DNA from: Sphingobacterium zeae
Lineage (GTDB): Bacteria; Bacteroidota; Bacteroidia; Sphingobacteriales; Sphingobacteriaceae
DNA length: 64,000 bases
Direction: 5' to 3'
Assembly: GCF_030818895.1 (NCBI RefSeq)
Contig: NZ_JAUTBA010000001.1
Coordinates: 4,588,001-4,652,000 of the forward strand
Part shown: positions 9,477 through 18,548 of the stretch, one piece after another
Layout: each line of letters opens with the position of its first letter
Position numbering within the stretch: the stretch's first letter is position 1
Notes under the pieces: model-generated
Database searches by the model: none
Told to the model about the DNA's origin: nothing
What the model saw: the letters and a program-made list of their open reading frames with translations, nothing else
Made by a program: the position numbers and the translations under genes

Positions 9477-10706
9477 CTAATTTTTTATTGCCATTACATG
9501 ATCTAGAACTACCGTATCACTTCGTTGCACATCAATAGCTTCACCCTGCCCTTTATACAGGATGTCTCTGAAACTGGCCTGGGAAATACCGCTGGCTTTT
9601 ATAGGTTGATGACTGATGACATTCCGCACAAACAAACCTTTCACATGCTCGGCATACTCAACGACTAGGCCTTGCTTTGCCAAGGGACTGATGACCATAT
9701 TGTCAATAAAAACATTGCTTATCCGGAGTTTACCTACAGGCATAATCCGAATAGAACGGTGTGAAATTGAATAAAAGTCCTGCCAATTCTGGAGATAAAT
9801 AGTCGAAATATTGTCGATTTCACCCCTGTATATCGAACCACTGACCACATTGACATTTTCTTCTCCAGCTCCCACTCCAGTATCTGTCAAACCGATGTTA
9901 ATAAAATCGTCTCCACTTCTTCCTCTACAATTTGCAATAAGAATATTTTTACAGCCAAAACGTATGCCCATCCCATCTTGGTTTAAGATCTGTTGGTCAG
10001 TTCCATCCACATTCACGGCTTGCCTTACGTTAAAAGTAATATCGCTTACCTTACCATTTGTACAGCGCTCTAGTACCAATCCATGCCCATGATAATCTTT
10101 CAATGTAATGCCACTAACCTCAAAAACATCGGTATAAGCCAATATAATGGCGTGATTACGCCAACCACCCTTTTGATTCATTCCGGGTTTGCCAGCATCA
10201 GTGCCGTAAGATTGGTCAAATCTGCTGGGATTTAGCGATAGTGTTTTATTATGATCGCCGGTAGCTCTTGGATGATCAGCTCCTTCTAGAAGGACATTAC
10301 CTTTTCCAATGATCTTGATGTTTTTTAATGGAGATATAGTATTGATTCCCAGTCCTGCATTCGCAGAACGAATAAAATTATCCCGACATTTATCAGAAAG
10401 CTTAATGGTACAGTTATTCAATTCAAGTTCAAAATCACCAGGAAGTAAAATGGCCTGATCAATGAGCCAAATACTTTTTTTAGCTATGGCGTCATACTTC
10501 GGTATGACTACTTTTCCGGTACTATTTTTTGCCGCATTTATAGCCCTCTGTATTCGCTCAGACTGCGTTCCAGTTTTATAATTATTAGGGCTGATATAGA
10601 TTTCATCTACCGCTTGGTTGAGAGCTGCTGTCAACTGCAACACATTACATAAGCAAATAAAATAGCTCAAGAGAAGAACTCTTCTAAAAATTATTATTTT
10701 CATCAT
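9477..10706 (-). CDS. Exported GH28/pectate-lyase-3-like right-handed beta-helix protein
   Basis: 409 aa with an N-terminal hydrophobic signal (residues 8-28). The start resembles the pectate_lyase_3 fold (IQRAINAAKNSTGKVVIPK). The beta-helix coils carry a GH28-like catalytic layout: NQDG in the NVDGTDQQILNQDGMGIRF stretch and a later SGDDFINI motif, which match the N-x-D and D-D acids of polygalacturonase-type enzymes. A GHG motif (KDYHGHGLVL) precedes them. It may hydrolyse a uronic-acid or related linkage, but could also be an epimerase or lyase. It lies only 19 bases downstream of hybrid regulator 1 and ends at a strong terminator, so it is probably co-transcribed with the regulator. Confidence 0.7.
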   Translation of the reverse strand: MMKIIIFRRVLLLSYFICLCNVLQLTAALNQAVDEIYISPNNYKTGTQSERIQRAINAAKNSTGKVVIPKYDAIAKKSIWLIDQAILLPGDFELELNNCTIKLSDKCRDNFIRSANAGLGINTISPLKNIKIIGKGNVLLEGADHPRATGDHNKTLSLNPSRFDQSYGTDAGKPGMNQKGGWRNHAIILAYTDVFEVSGITLKDYHGHGLVLERCTNGKVSDITFNVRQAVNVDGTDQQILNQDGMGIRFGCKNILIANCRGRSGDDFINIGLTDTGVGAGEENVNVVSGSIYRGEIDNISTIYLQNWQDFYSISHRSIRIMPVGKLRISNVFIDNMVISPLAKQGLVVEYAEHVKGLFVRNVISHQPIKASGISQASFRDILYKGQGEAIDVQRSDTVVLDHVMAIKN

Positions 10707-10725
10707 CGTTAGAATTGGTTGTTTT

Positions 10726-13700
10726 TTATTTATTCCCGCTGGAAACTTTCTTCTTAAAGTCTGAAGGGCTCAGTTCAAACTGTTTTTTAAAACAGACACT
10801 AAAGTATTTGGCATTGTTAAACCCGGTCTGATAAGCAACTTCCGCAATGGTCAAATCTGATTTCTCCAACAGATAAGCGCTTCTTTTCAAGCGCATATTC
10901 AGAATAAACTCTTTGATCGACATGCCCACAATATCGTTTATCTTTTGATATAGAATGGTTCTGCCCACGTTCATGTCGGCCACAAAGTCCTCTACGGAAT
11001 AACTGGCGTTAGCAATGTTTTCTTCAATGACCTGAATGGCCTTAACTAATAGCTCCTCGTCCATCGAGGTGACGGTAACATTGGACGGATCCACTTGAAA
11101 ATGTTTGCTGTATTTTTCTTTTAATTCCTGCTGGTTTCTTAAAATGGTTTCTGTTTGTTGCAACAGATAGTCAATATGAAAAGGTTTATCAATAAATACA
11201 TTTGCACCAAATTCCAATGCTTTTATTTTATTCTGATTGTCATCTCCGGTACCCGAAATCATAATAATGGGAATATGGCTAGTCTTGAAGTTTTGCCTTA
11301 GGCTACGACAAACATCCAGACCGCTCCGATTAGGCATGATTAGATCGGTAATAATGAGCTGCGGATAGATTTTTTCAGCTTTTATTAACCCCTCTTCTCC
11401 GTCACTTGCCGCATATACATTATATTTTTCAGCCAGACGTTGTTCCAAATAACCCCGGAGTTGTTGGTCATCTTCAATGAGCAGGATATTATCTGTTTTT
11501 TTTATGGAGATAGCCCCTGTTTCGGGCGTTGCAATATCCTGTGTGATAATATCGTCAATTTCAGAAACGGTGTAATCGTATACGTTAGGTTGCATGTCGC
11601 CTGCCCTGGCCTGTTTTCTTAAAGGTAGGGAAATGGTAAATGAAATTTTATCGGTCTTATTGACCATCCATATTTTACCCTCAAGCACCTCTACCAGTTC
11701 TTTCACTATGGCAAGTCCAAGTCCTGAACTTTCTTCAAAAGTTGGCCGATGAGAAGATAGGCGATTGAAAGAAGTGTAAAGCGTCGCTATCTGTTCTTCC
11801 GAAAAACAATCGCCGGTATTTATAACTTCAATGGAAATGTATTCGATTTCTGTCGGATCTAAGGAAGAAAACCGTTCTTTTTCTTCGGGCGTGGCGTTAT
11901 AGATACGTACGCCCACATAACCATTATCGGGTGTATATTTTAGGGCATTTGAGAACAGATTAGTCAATATTTTTTCGATAACATCATAATCAAAGGCAAC
12001 ATATAAATTGTCCTTGTACGCGGAGATATGGGTTTCAACGCCTTTTTTATTGGCGTAGAGCTCAAATAGGCTAAATATATCCCTTACAAAATTGATAAAA
12101 TCACCAACCTGCGGATTGAGCGTAATTTTTTGGCTCTCAATTTCCCGAAAACGCAGCAATTGGCTAATCATGCGTTGTATTCTGGTGACATTCCGCTCTA
12201 TTAAATCCATGTAAACCAAAGCAGTATCATTGGCCACAATAGTCTCTTTGAGTTGCTTAAGCGGCTGTAATACCAAGGTTAGTGGTGTTTTTAGATCGTG
12301 CGAAATATTGGTAAAAAAGTCGATACGTGCCTGATTCAGCTCTTGCATATTGTGTTCTCTTAAACGCTCAAGTGCCAACCGCTCCTTAAAAACTCTTTTA
12401 TCACTATAATATCGCATAATAAAAAACAGCAATGCAAATGCAAAAGCTGCATAGAAACAATAGGCCCACCAGGACAAGAAAAATGGGGGATCGACGTGGA
12501 TGTATAATCGTGATATTTGATCCCCCCATAGCCCATCATTGTTGGAAGACTTGATTTCGAAGGTATAATCTCCGCCCGGGAGGTTGAGAAACTGTACAGA
12601 TTTTTGGTTGGGATGACTAATTTGCCAATCTTCGCCAAGCCCTAACATCCGATAAGCAAACTGATTCTTTTCGGCAAATAGATAGCTATTCGCCGAAAAC
12701 TTAATTTCGACATTAGACTGATTACTAGAAAGCCTTATCTTATCTCCCTTTTGGTTGGACAGGCTTCCAATGTCTTTGGACAAAATCGACGATCCGTCAT
12801 CAGGTTTCACCAAGGTATTGTTCACCAGAAATCCTGTAAAGAAAACTTTTGGTTTTTGCGGATTTTTATTAAGGTACGTAGGATCAAAAAGTAAAAAGCC
12901 ATTGGTGCCGCCAAACAGCATTTCGCCTTTAGAAGTTTTGTAAGCAGCATGTATATAAAATGAACCGATATTATCTTCCTGGTAGAATCTCGCTTTTTCA
13001 AATTTCCTGGATTTCAAATCGAAGAAAAAAAGACCATCACTGGTACTTAACCACACATTTTTCGTAAAAGCATCTTCTAAAATACCGAATACCATTTTTG
13101 CCGGAAAACCATTACTTGCACTATAATTGATATACGTTCCGTCTCTTTTGAGCACGTTTACACCTTTCCCTAAGGTCCCTAGCCATACATCGCCATTCGA
13201 AGCCACGGCATAACTGCACAGATTATTTACAGAATAGGAAGCATCCTTGACCATATAGTGCTTTAAAACGGTTAGCGTATGGGTATTTACGACAAAAAAT
13301 CCCTGATGGCTAATTAAACAGAGCTGGTTTTGATTATTCACATATAATGCTTCTATTTCTAGATTCAACTTATTGCCTTTGGAATCCTTGATTCTAACCA
13401 TTTCTATCGGACCTTGCCGGTTCTTGCGATATAAAAATGATTTGTCGGGATCTGTCATCCACCAGTTACCTTCCTGATCGTTTGCAAAATCATACACCGT
13501 CAGCAGTTGCTGGCTTTCCGGAGAGCGGAAATCGAAACTACTGAAACGCTGATTGTTTACATCATAACTTCCAATTCCACCATTATAGGCAGAAATTAAC
13601 AGGCTCTTGCTTGCTTCGTCAAACTTAAGCCGCTTAATCATATTGGGACTTGGCCCCCTATCCTGCGACTTTTCGGGATGGATAAACTGATCTTTTTTCC

Positions 13701-14790
13701 TATCCCAGTAATTTAGGCTCCCCCCTTCTGTACCGATCCATATATTTCCAAGATGATCTTCCTGAAAACTACTGACAATGGGATGATTCAGACCGCCAGG
13801 GCTCGGTTTAAAGTAACGTACTCTCGAATCGTAAAGCGAGCAATAGGCGATTTTACCGCCGTAAGTACCTATCCAAACACCCTGATCCGGATCGGGATAG
13901 ATTGTCCAAATGGAGTTATTGGGCAATGAATAAATATCGTTCAGGTTCATCCGCAAGGTGCTGCTACCTTCATTGGCGGGATCATAAAGGAATAATCCAC
14001 CCTGGGTAGCCACCCAGATCACCCCAGTTTGGTCTAAGTACATTTTTTTCGTTAAAACGAATGAATTTCCAGCAACGGCTACCGGAATTTTCTGCTTTAA
14101 ATTACCTGTCAAATCTGTGACATGTATTCCTCCCCGCGGTGTTAAAAAGTAATATAGCCCACGGTATTCAACTACATCGTTTACCTGATTTGCTGTATTG
14201 CTAAAATCCGCAAACTGAACAAGGCGCTTTTTAGACATTTCTACGGTATGTAAGATTGCATCTTGCGTTAAAAATACCTGGTCTTTGACACTCAATATAT
14301 TTTGAAAAGACTTGTTTTTGGGCAACAAAAAACTTTCTATGCGTTCATTTTGTGGATTATAGCGGAGTAAACTATTTTCCGAGAGCACGTAAACTTGACC
14401 ATCATGATGTACACAAACTGAACGAATTACTCCGGGGACAACGATATGAAATGAAAACCGTTCGTAATTAAATTTTAACAAACCCTGCCCCGACGCTAAA
14501 AATAGATTTCCTTTTCTATCGCAAATTAAAGAACCATAGCCCCATTTCTGCTTTGGCTTCATCGCCGAAACGATATCGTTTAACTGATAAAAGCTATTGC
14601 CATCATACATAAAAAGTGCATCGGGTCCGGTATACCACATACGTCCTAAACTGTCTTTGGCAATGCTTTGTATACCGCCATAATACGAAGTTTCGGGCAT
14701 GAGGTGAAACCGGTATCTCGAAAGATCAATACCGAGAACACATTGTCCCCAGAAAATAAAAAAACAAATTATTAGACTGTATTTATTCAT
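10726..14790 (-). CDS. Hybrid two-component system sensor/AraC regulator (HTCS 1)
   Basis: 1354 aa. Order: signal peptide (ends near GQCVLG), a long periplasmic two-component propeller array (Reg_prop repeats such as GVWIGTYGGKI and NIWIGTEGGSL), a Y_Y_Y domain (about 690-755), a membrane segment (about 770-795), HisKA with phospho-acceptor H831 in NISHDLKTPL, and HATPase (NLFSNALKYTPDNG). These are followed by a receiver domain with D1149 in IITDLIMP and a C-terminal AraC HTH with two helix-turn-helix units (TIAEVAYQTGFNNAKYFSVCFKKQF). Such proteins sense a breakdown oligosaccharide in the periplasm and switch on the linked PUL. The complete set of key residues suggests it is functional. Confidence 0.93.
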   Translation of the reverse strand: MNKYSLIICFFIFWGQCVLGIDLSRYRFHLMPETSYYGGIQSIAKDSLGRMWYTGPDALFMYDGNSFYQLNDIVSAMKPKQKWGYGSLICDRKGNLFLASGQGLLKFNYERFSFHIVVPGVIRSVCVHHDGQVYVLSENSLLRYNPQNERIESFLLPKNKSFQNILSVKDQVFLTQDAILHTVEMSKKRLVQFADFSNTANQVNDVVEYRGLYYFLTPRGGIHVTDLTGNLKQKIPVAVAGNSFVLTKKMYLDQTGVIWVATQGGLFLYDPANEGSSTLRMNLNDIYSLPNNSIWTIYPDPDQGVWIGTYGGKIAYCSLYDSRVRYFKPSPGGLNHPIVSSFQEDHLGNIWIGTEGGSLNYWDRKKDQFIHPEKSQDRGPSPNMIKRLKFDEASKSLLISAYNGGIGSYDVNNQRFSSFDFRSPESQQLLTVYDFANDQEGNWWMTDPDKSFLYRKNRQGPIEMVRIKDSKGNKLNLEIEALYVNNQNQLCLISHQGFFVVNTHTLTVLKHYMVKDASYSVNNLCSYAVASNGDVWLGTLGKGVNVLKRDGTYINYSASNGFPAKMVFGILEDAFTKNVWLSTSDGLFFFDLKSRKFEKARFYQEDNIGSFYIHAAYKTSKGEMLFGGTNGFLLFDPTYLNKNPQKPKVFFTGFLVNNTLVKPDDGSSILSKDIGSLSNQKGDKIRLSSNQSNVEIKFSANSYLFAEKNQFAYRMLGLGEDWQISHPNQKSVQFLNLPGGDYTFEIKSSNNDGLWGDQISRLYIHVDPPFFLSWWAYCFYAAFAFALLFFIMRYYSDKRVFKERLALERLREHNMQELNQARIDFFTNISHDLKTPLTLVLQPLKQLKETIVANDTALVYMDLIERNVTRIQRMISQLLRFREIESQKITLNPQVGDFINFVRDIFSLFELYANKKGVETHISAYKDNLYVAFDYDVIEKILTNLFSNALKYTPDNGYVGVRIYNATPEEKERFSSLDPTEIEYISIEVINTGDCFSEEQIATLYTSFNRLSSHRPTFEESSGLGLAIVKELVEVLEGKIWMVNKTDKISFTISLPLRKQARAGDMQPNVYDYTVSEIDDIITQDIATPETGAISIKKTDNILLIEDDQQLRGYLEQRLAEKYNVYAASDGEEGLIKAEKIYPQLIITDLIMPNRSGLDVCRSLRQNFKTSHIPIIMISGTGDDNQNKIKALEFGANVFIDKPFHIDYLLQQTETILRNQQELKEKYSKHFQVDPSNVTVTSMDEELLVKAIQVIEENIANASYSVEDFVADMNVGRTILYQKINDIVGMSIKEFILNMRLKRSAYLLEKSDLTIAEVAYQTGFNNAKYFSVCFKKQFELSPSDFKKKVSSGNK

Positions 14791-14991
14791 TTACAGATGT
14801 TTCTAAAGCTGCTTACAGTTTAATCAGAGATTTACCGATACGAGTTGCAATCAAAATGCTCAGCGATATTATTTACGAACAGTATTCCGTTAAACTACGA
14901 TTCTCATTTTATTATACAAAGAGTCACGTCCAAATTATGGCTTAAGTTCTTTTTCAGCAAGTGAAATCCAAATCAATCAAAAAACGCCAAT

Positions 14992-15762
14992 CTACTTAAA
15001 AACAGGAGTAGGAGACAAATTTATCTTCGTTTGTTGCTTGTTTTTTAGTTCGAATATCACCAGTTCATTGTGGTCGGGTAATAAATAATCTGACGGGATT
15101 AACAATGACTGTTGTTTTTCTTCTTCCCAATAAGACCCTAAATATTTTTGATTTATCCAAACTTCTCCCATCCCCCACCCTGTCATATTAAGATACTTGC
15201 TTTGTGACGGATTAATTTCGAACTGACCTTGGTAAAAACCGGGGCCACTAGGGGGTGCACTTCGTTCAAAAATCAGATTTTTAAGTGGATAATTACGTGC
15301 ATCCAAGGGGATCATTTTCCAGTTATGCAGTTCGTTTTCAGCTAAAGTAACCGCACCAAACACCCCCTTTGAATTGTCTGTAATTTCTGGCCCATAGGTG
15401 ATTCGCCCGATATTCTCCACATAAAATTGAAGTATATGTGTGCCCGAACCCGTTTTAATCACCAGTTTTCTATCTTGATCCGTCAGAGTTCCCTGTAACA
15501 TGCCGTCCACATAGACCACCGCATAATCGCGTACATTTTCTAATGCTAGTTCTTCACTTTCGGCATCCGTAGTAATCTCGGTCTGATAAAGCACATAGCC
15601 AAATTCGACGTTCAAATCGTTAAAAGATAACGGACTTTCAGCCTCGACGGTTTTTTTATAGATCTGTGATACTCCGGCTTTCCATTCTACCATCACTTCC
15701 TGTGCCTTTAGGGATTGCCCTAACAAAAACGCTGTTAGCGTCCAGATAAATGCTCTTATCAT
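14992..15762 (-). CDS. Secreted orphan GH35 C-terminal beta-sandwich module
   Basis: 256 aa with its own signal peptide (residues 1-20, ending LKAQ). The whole mature part aligns by pattern with the two C-terminal jelly-roll domains of GH35 beta-galactosidases: FGYVLYQTEI, a VYVDG turn, the VENIGRITYG motif, FYQGQFEI, then LNMTGWGMGEVWINQKYLG and GSYW with a final NELVIFEL strand. The catalytic barrel of GH35 (which would precede it) is absent, and nothing upstream encodes it. It is the last of a four-gene operon, 14 bases behind a GH2 gene, and may act as a detached carbohydrate-binding partner. It could also be a remnant of a deleted GH35 gene that was re-fitted with a signal peptide. Confidence 0.8.
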   Translation of the reverse strand: MIRAFIWTLTAFLLGQSLKAQEVMVEWKAGVSQIYKKTVEAESPLSFNDLNVEFGYVLYQTEITTDAESEELALENVRDYAVVYVDGMLQGTLTDQDRKLVIKTGSGTHILQFYVENIGRITYGPEITDNSKGVFGAVTLAENELHNWKMIPLDARNYPLKNLIFERSAPPSGPGFYQGQFEINPSQSKYLNMTGWGMGEVWINQKYLGSYWEEEKQQSLLIPSDYLLPDHNELVIFELKNKQQTKINLSPTPVFK

Positions 15763-15776
15763 CGTTTAACTCTTCT

Positions 15777-18542
15777 TTATTTTATTAAAAATGATTGAAT
15801 AAAAGTCTCATCCACGGCAACTTGTGGCGAGAATTTCGCACTTTTAACATAGTTATCCATACTGTACAACAATTGTTGGGTGGCCGGGCGATTATCCATA
15901 TCGGTCTTTGTATCTAATGCCATTACCAGAAGTTTTCCGCCGTTCAGTTGGGCTTCGAAACCTATACCTAATTTTTGGTTGTTATCATAGCTGTCAATGA
16001 CCTGTATAAACGGACGAAGTTGTTGTGGGGCATCTTGCATTTCAATTACTTTTGCATGATTAAGGATATCCCACCATTGCCAATCAGTATGGTATGAAGT
16101 AAGGAAATCTTTAAACATGCCCTGTTGATGATGGACCAGGTTGCCGATCGTCATTGGTGCCCAAGCAAACATAATAGGGTTCCAAAAATGATTATGAAAT
16201 AGTGATTTTCGACCTTTTATTTTGTCTGGCGAAGCATAGAGAACCACCGTTTTTCCCTGAGCCAGCTGGCTTTTTGCAACATCATCATAGACATCGGTGT
16301 ACAAAACCTTATCTGTAGACTGCATCAGATTTTGATGTTTGGGATATACCCAAATGTCCCAGCTATTTTTAATAGAATCATTAACTGCAAGATGAACAGT
16401 AACCTTTTGGCTGCGGATATTTTTTAGGGGAACCTCAAATTCACCCACCGGCGATACATTTTCGTTGGCAATGGTTTGCTTTTTAAGCGTACCCTTTTGC
16501 AATACACTGCCTGCGGTATCCGTCAACCACCATTTAATTGTGGCATTTTCGAGTACGGAATTGCTAAAGTTATACACTTCCGCTTTACCTTTAAATGTTT
16601 CTGTATTGAAGAAACTGCTTTTTTCGTACCGCAGTAATGCGACAGTGGGCGCGCAAAACTCGCGGAATTTATCGGCAGTAACCAGTCCCTTTGAGTCCCA
16701 GAAGGGATCAAAAATACCGACTGGAGCGTAGCCTTGCCCTGGAAAATCGTTCATCGACAAGAGCTGGAAACCAGCGGATTTACCCGAGCGCAATAAGGCT
16801 TCGATAACGGCTTTGTATTCCAGTACCGTCAGAGCACCAGATGCCCTAAAGAAATCTTTTGCCTGATCCAACATACCATTCTTTTGCAATAGGTCTCGAA
16901 AAACCTCAAAATTTCGCGCCTCCACGGGGCTGTTTGCATATTTCTTTATCTCATCAAAATTTGGGTAGATACATCGTTGTCCCGACTCGTGCGAGATCAC
17001 AGGCACATCTACATCAGATTCCATATTCTTATCCCAGTCGGTGCCGGGTAGCCCCTCATAAACCTTCACCGCACCTTTGTTGGTTTGTTGGGATACGTAA
17101 TATTGATCTGACTTAACCCGTGTTCGCGCAGTAGAACCACTATACAAATGGCGGGGATCAGCTTTTCTACCTTCGGCAGTTAATTCCTCAATAAAGTCGA
17201 AATTGCCTGTAATTTCATTGCCATTGCAGTAAAGAACAAAAGAAGGGTGATTGCCATATTCTTTTAAAATAGCTTTAATTTCCCGGCGAAAAAAGTTATA
17301 TCTTGCCTCGTCCGGTTCGGCATCTTTGCCCCACATAGGCATTTCCACCTCAAAATATATTCCATGTTTGTCTGCCATGCGAAAGGCAGCAGCCGGGGGG
17401 CACCAAGAATGGAAACGTAAATGGTTCATGCCGTAGTCCTTCATCAGCATCATAATTCTTTCCCAAGAGCCATCATCAAGCGGAGCATGTCCTGTTTTTG
17501 GAAAAACCGCATTTTCTACATTACCTCGTAAATGTATCGGATGATTATTGAGCAGTATATGATTTTTTCCCTGCTTTACTTCGCGCATACCAAAGGTGGT
17601 CGATTTCTCATGCGTATAGCTATTGTTACCATCGGAAGTATTCAACTGGCAGCTAATCCGATAGAGATTTGGGTTAAACTCATCCCACAGTTTAATGCGT
17701 TTACCTAAGGGAATATTGGCCTCTACAATATTTACCGAATCAGTACTTACGATGGCAATTTGATGCTTGAGGCTGTAGTCTGTTCCAGAGATAGCAAAAG
17801 ATACCTTACCATTTACCTGCTTTTTAATCGTATTATTTACCTTTAACTTTACTTTTATAGACTGATCGGCTATGTTGGGATATACCTGAAAATCGTCGAC
17901 GTAGACCGGATCTAAGGCCAGCAGTTTCATATCCCCCAAGATGCCGTTCCAGTTAATTTGCGTAAATTCTGTATGTGCATGATTCCATTTGTGCGTATTG
18001 TACTGAAATCGATTATCGATACAAATGGTAATGCGATGCGTCTTTCCCGGTTTTAAAAATGCACTCAGATCGTGGTTGTGCGGCACGCTGACATAATCGA
18101 TGCTGCTAACTTCTTTGGTGTCTACAAAAATCGAACTCAACCAATGGGTACGTTCAAAATAGAGAAATATTTTTTTCCCTTTCCAGTCAGCAGGGATTTC
18201 GATATCACGTTGGTACCATGCCGGACCCATGTATTCATATTTTCGGGTCAGACGGTCAATATATTTATAGGGAGTTTGATACCCTATATGATAATCATCT
18301 GTAATACCCGGAAGTTTAATCGTCCCTTGTAATACGTGATTATACCGAGGCGACAGCGAACCCCTACGAAAATCCATCACATCAGTCTGGAAACCCCAAG
18401 TACCGGATAAATCCACGACATCTTGCGCTTCCAATAACGTTGTATGCACTAAAAGCCACAGTAAACATATTAGTTTACAGTATTTGAATCTACCTGTTTT
18501 GTATATGTTCATTTTGTGATTTACTCTTTTCTCTACTTTCAT
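15777..18542 (-). CDS. Secreted GH2-family glycosidase (921 aa)
   Basis: A signal segment (LICLLWLLVHTTLLEAQ) is followed by a GH2 sugar-binding domain (WYQRDIEIPADWKGKKIFLYFERTHW pattern), an immunoglobulin-like domain, and a TIM barrel. The barrel has acid/base E443 in CNGNEI and nucleophile E519 in ISHESGQ. The C-terminal beta region (about 600-921) is longer than in beta-glucuronidases. The HESGQ nucleophile context differs from LacZ and GusA, so the substrate is unclear; a beta-galactosidase, mannosidase or glucuronidase-related activity would all fit. Translation could start at 18512 instead (MNIYKTG), which gives a more normal signal peptide. It is tightly packed between its neighbours in the operon (6 and 14 bases). 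Confidence 0.85.
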   Translation of the reverse strand: MKVEKRVNHKMNIYKTGRFKYCKLICLLWLLVHTTLLEAQDVVDLSGTWGFQTDVMDFRRGSLSPRYNHVLQGTIKLPGITDDYHIGYQTPYKYIDRLTRKYEYMGPAWYQRDIEIPADWKGKKIFLYFERTHWLSSIFVDTKEVSSIDYVSVPHNHDLSAFLKPGKTHRITICIDNRFQYNTHKWNHAHTEFTQINWNGILGDMKLLALDPVYVDDFQVYPNIADQSIKVKLKVNNTIKKQVNGKVSFAISGTDYSLKHQIAIVSTDSVNIVEANIPLGKRIKLWDEFNPNLYRISCQLNTSDGNNSYTHEKSTTFGMREVKQGKNHILLNNHPIHLRGNVENAVFPKTGHAPLDDGSWERIMMLMKDYGMNHLRFHSWCPPAAAFRMADKHGIYFEVEMPMWGKDAEPDEARYNFFRREIKAILKEYGNHPSFVLYCNGNEITGNFDFIEELTAEGRKADPRHLYSGSTARTRVKSDQYYVSQQTNKGAVKVYEGLPGTDWDKNMESDVDVPVISHESGQRCIYPNFDEIKKYANSPVEARNFEVFRDLLQKNGMLDQAKDFFRASGALTVLEYKAVIEALLRSGKSAGFQLLSMNDFPGQGYAPVGIFDPFWDSKGLVTADKFREFCAPTVALLRYEKSSFFNTETFKGKAEVYNFSNSVLENATIKWWLTDTAGSVLQKGTLKKQTIANENVSPVGEFEVPLKNIRSQKVTVHLAVNDSIKNSWDIWVYPKHQNLMQSTDKVLYTDVYDDVAKSQLAQGKTVVLYASPDKIKGRKSLFHNHFWNPIMFAWAPMTIGNLVHHQQGMFKDFLTSYHTDWQWWDILNHAKVIEMQDAPQQLRPFIQVIDSYDNNQKLGIGFEAQLNGGKLLVMALDTKTDMDNRPATQQLLYSMDNYVKSAKFSPQVAVDETFIQSFLIK

Positions 18543-18548
18543 TCATTT

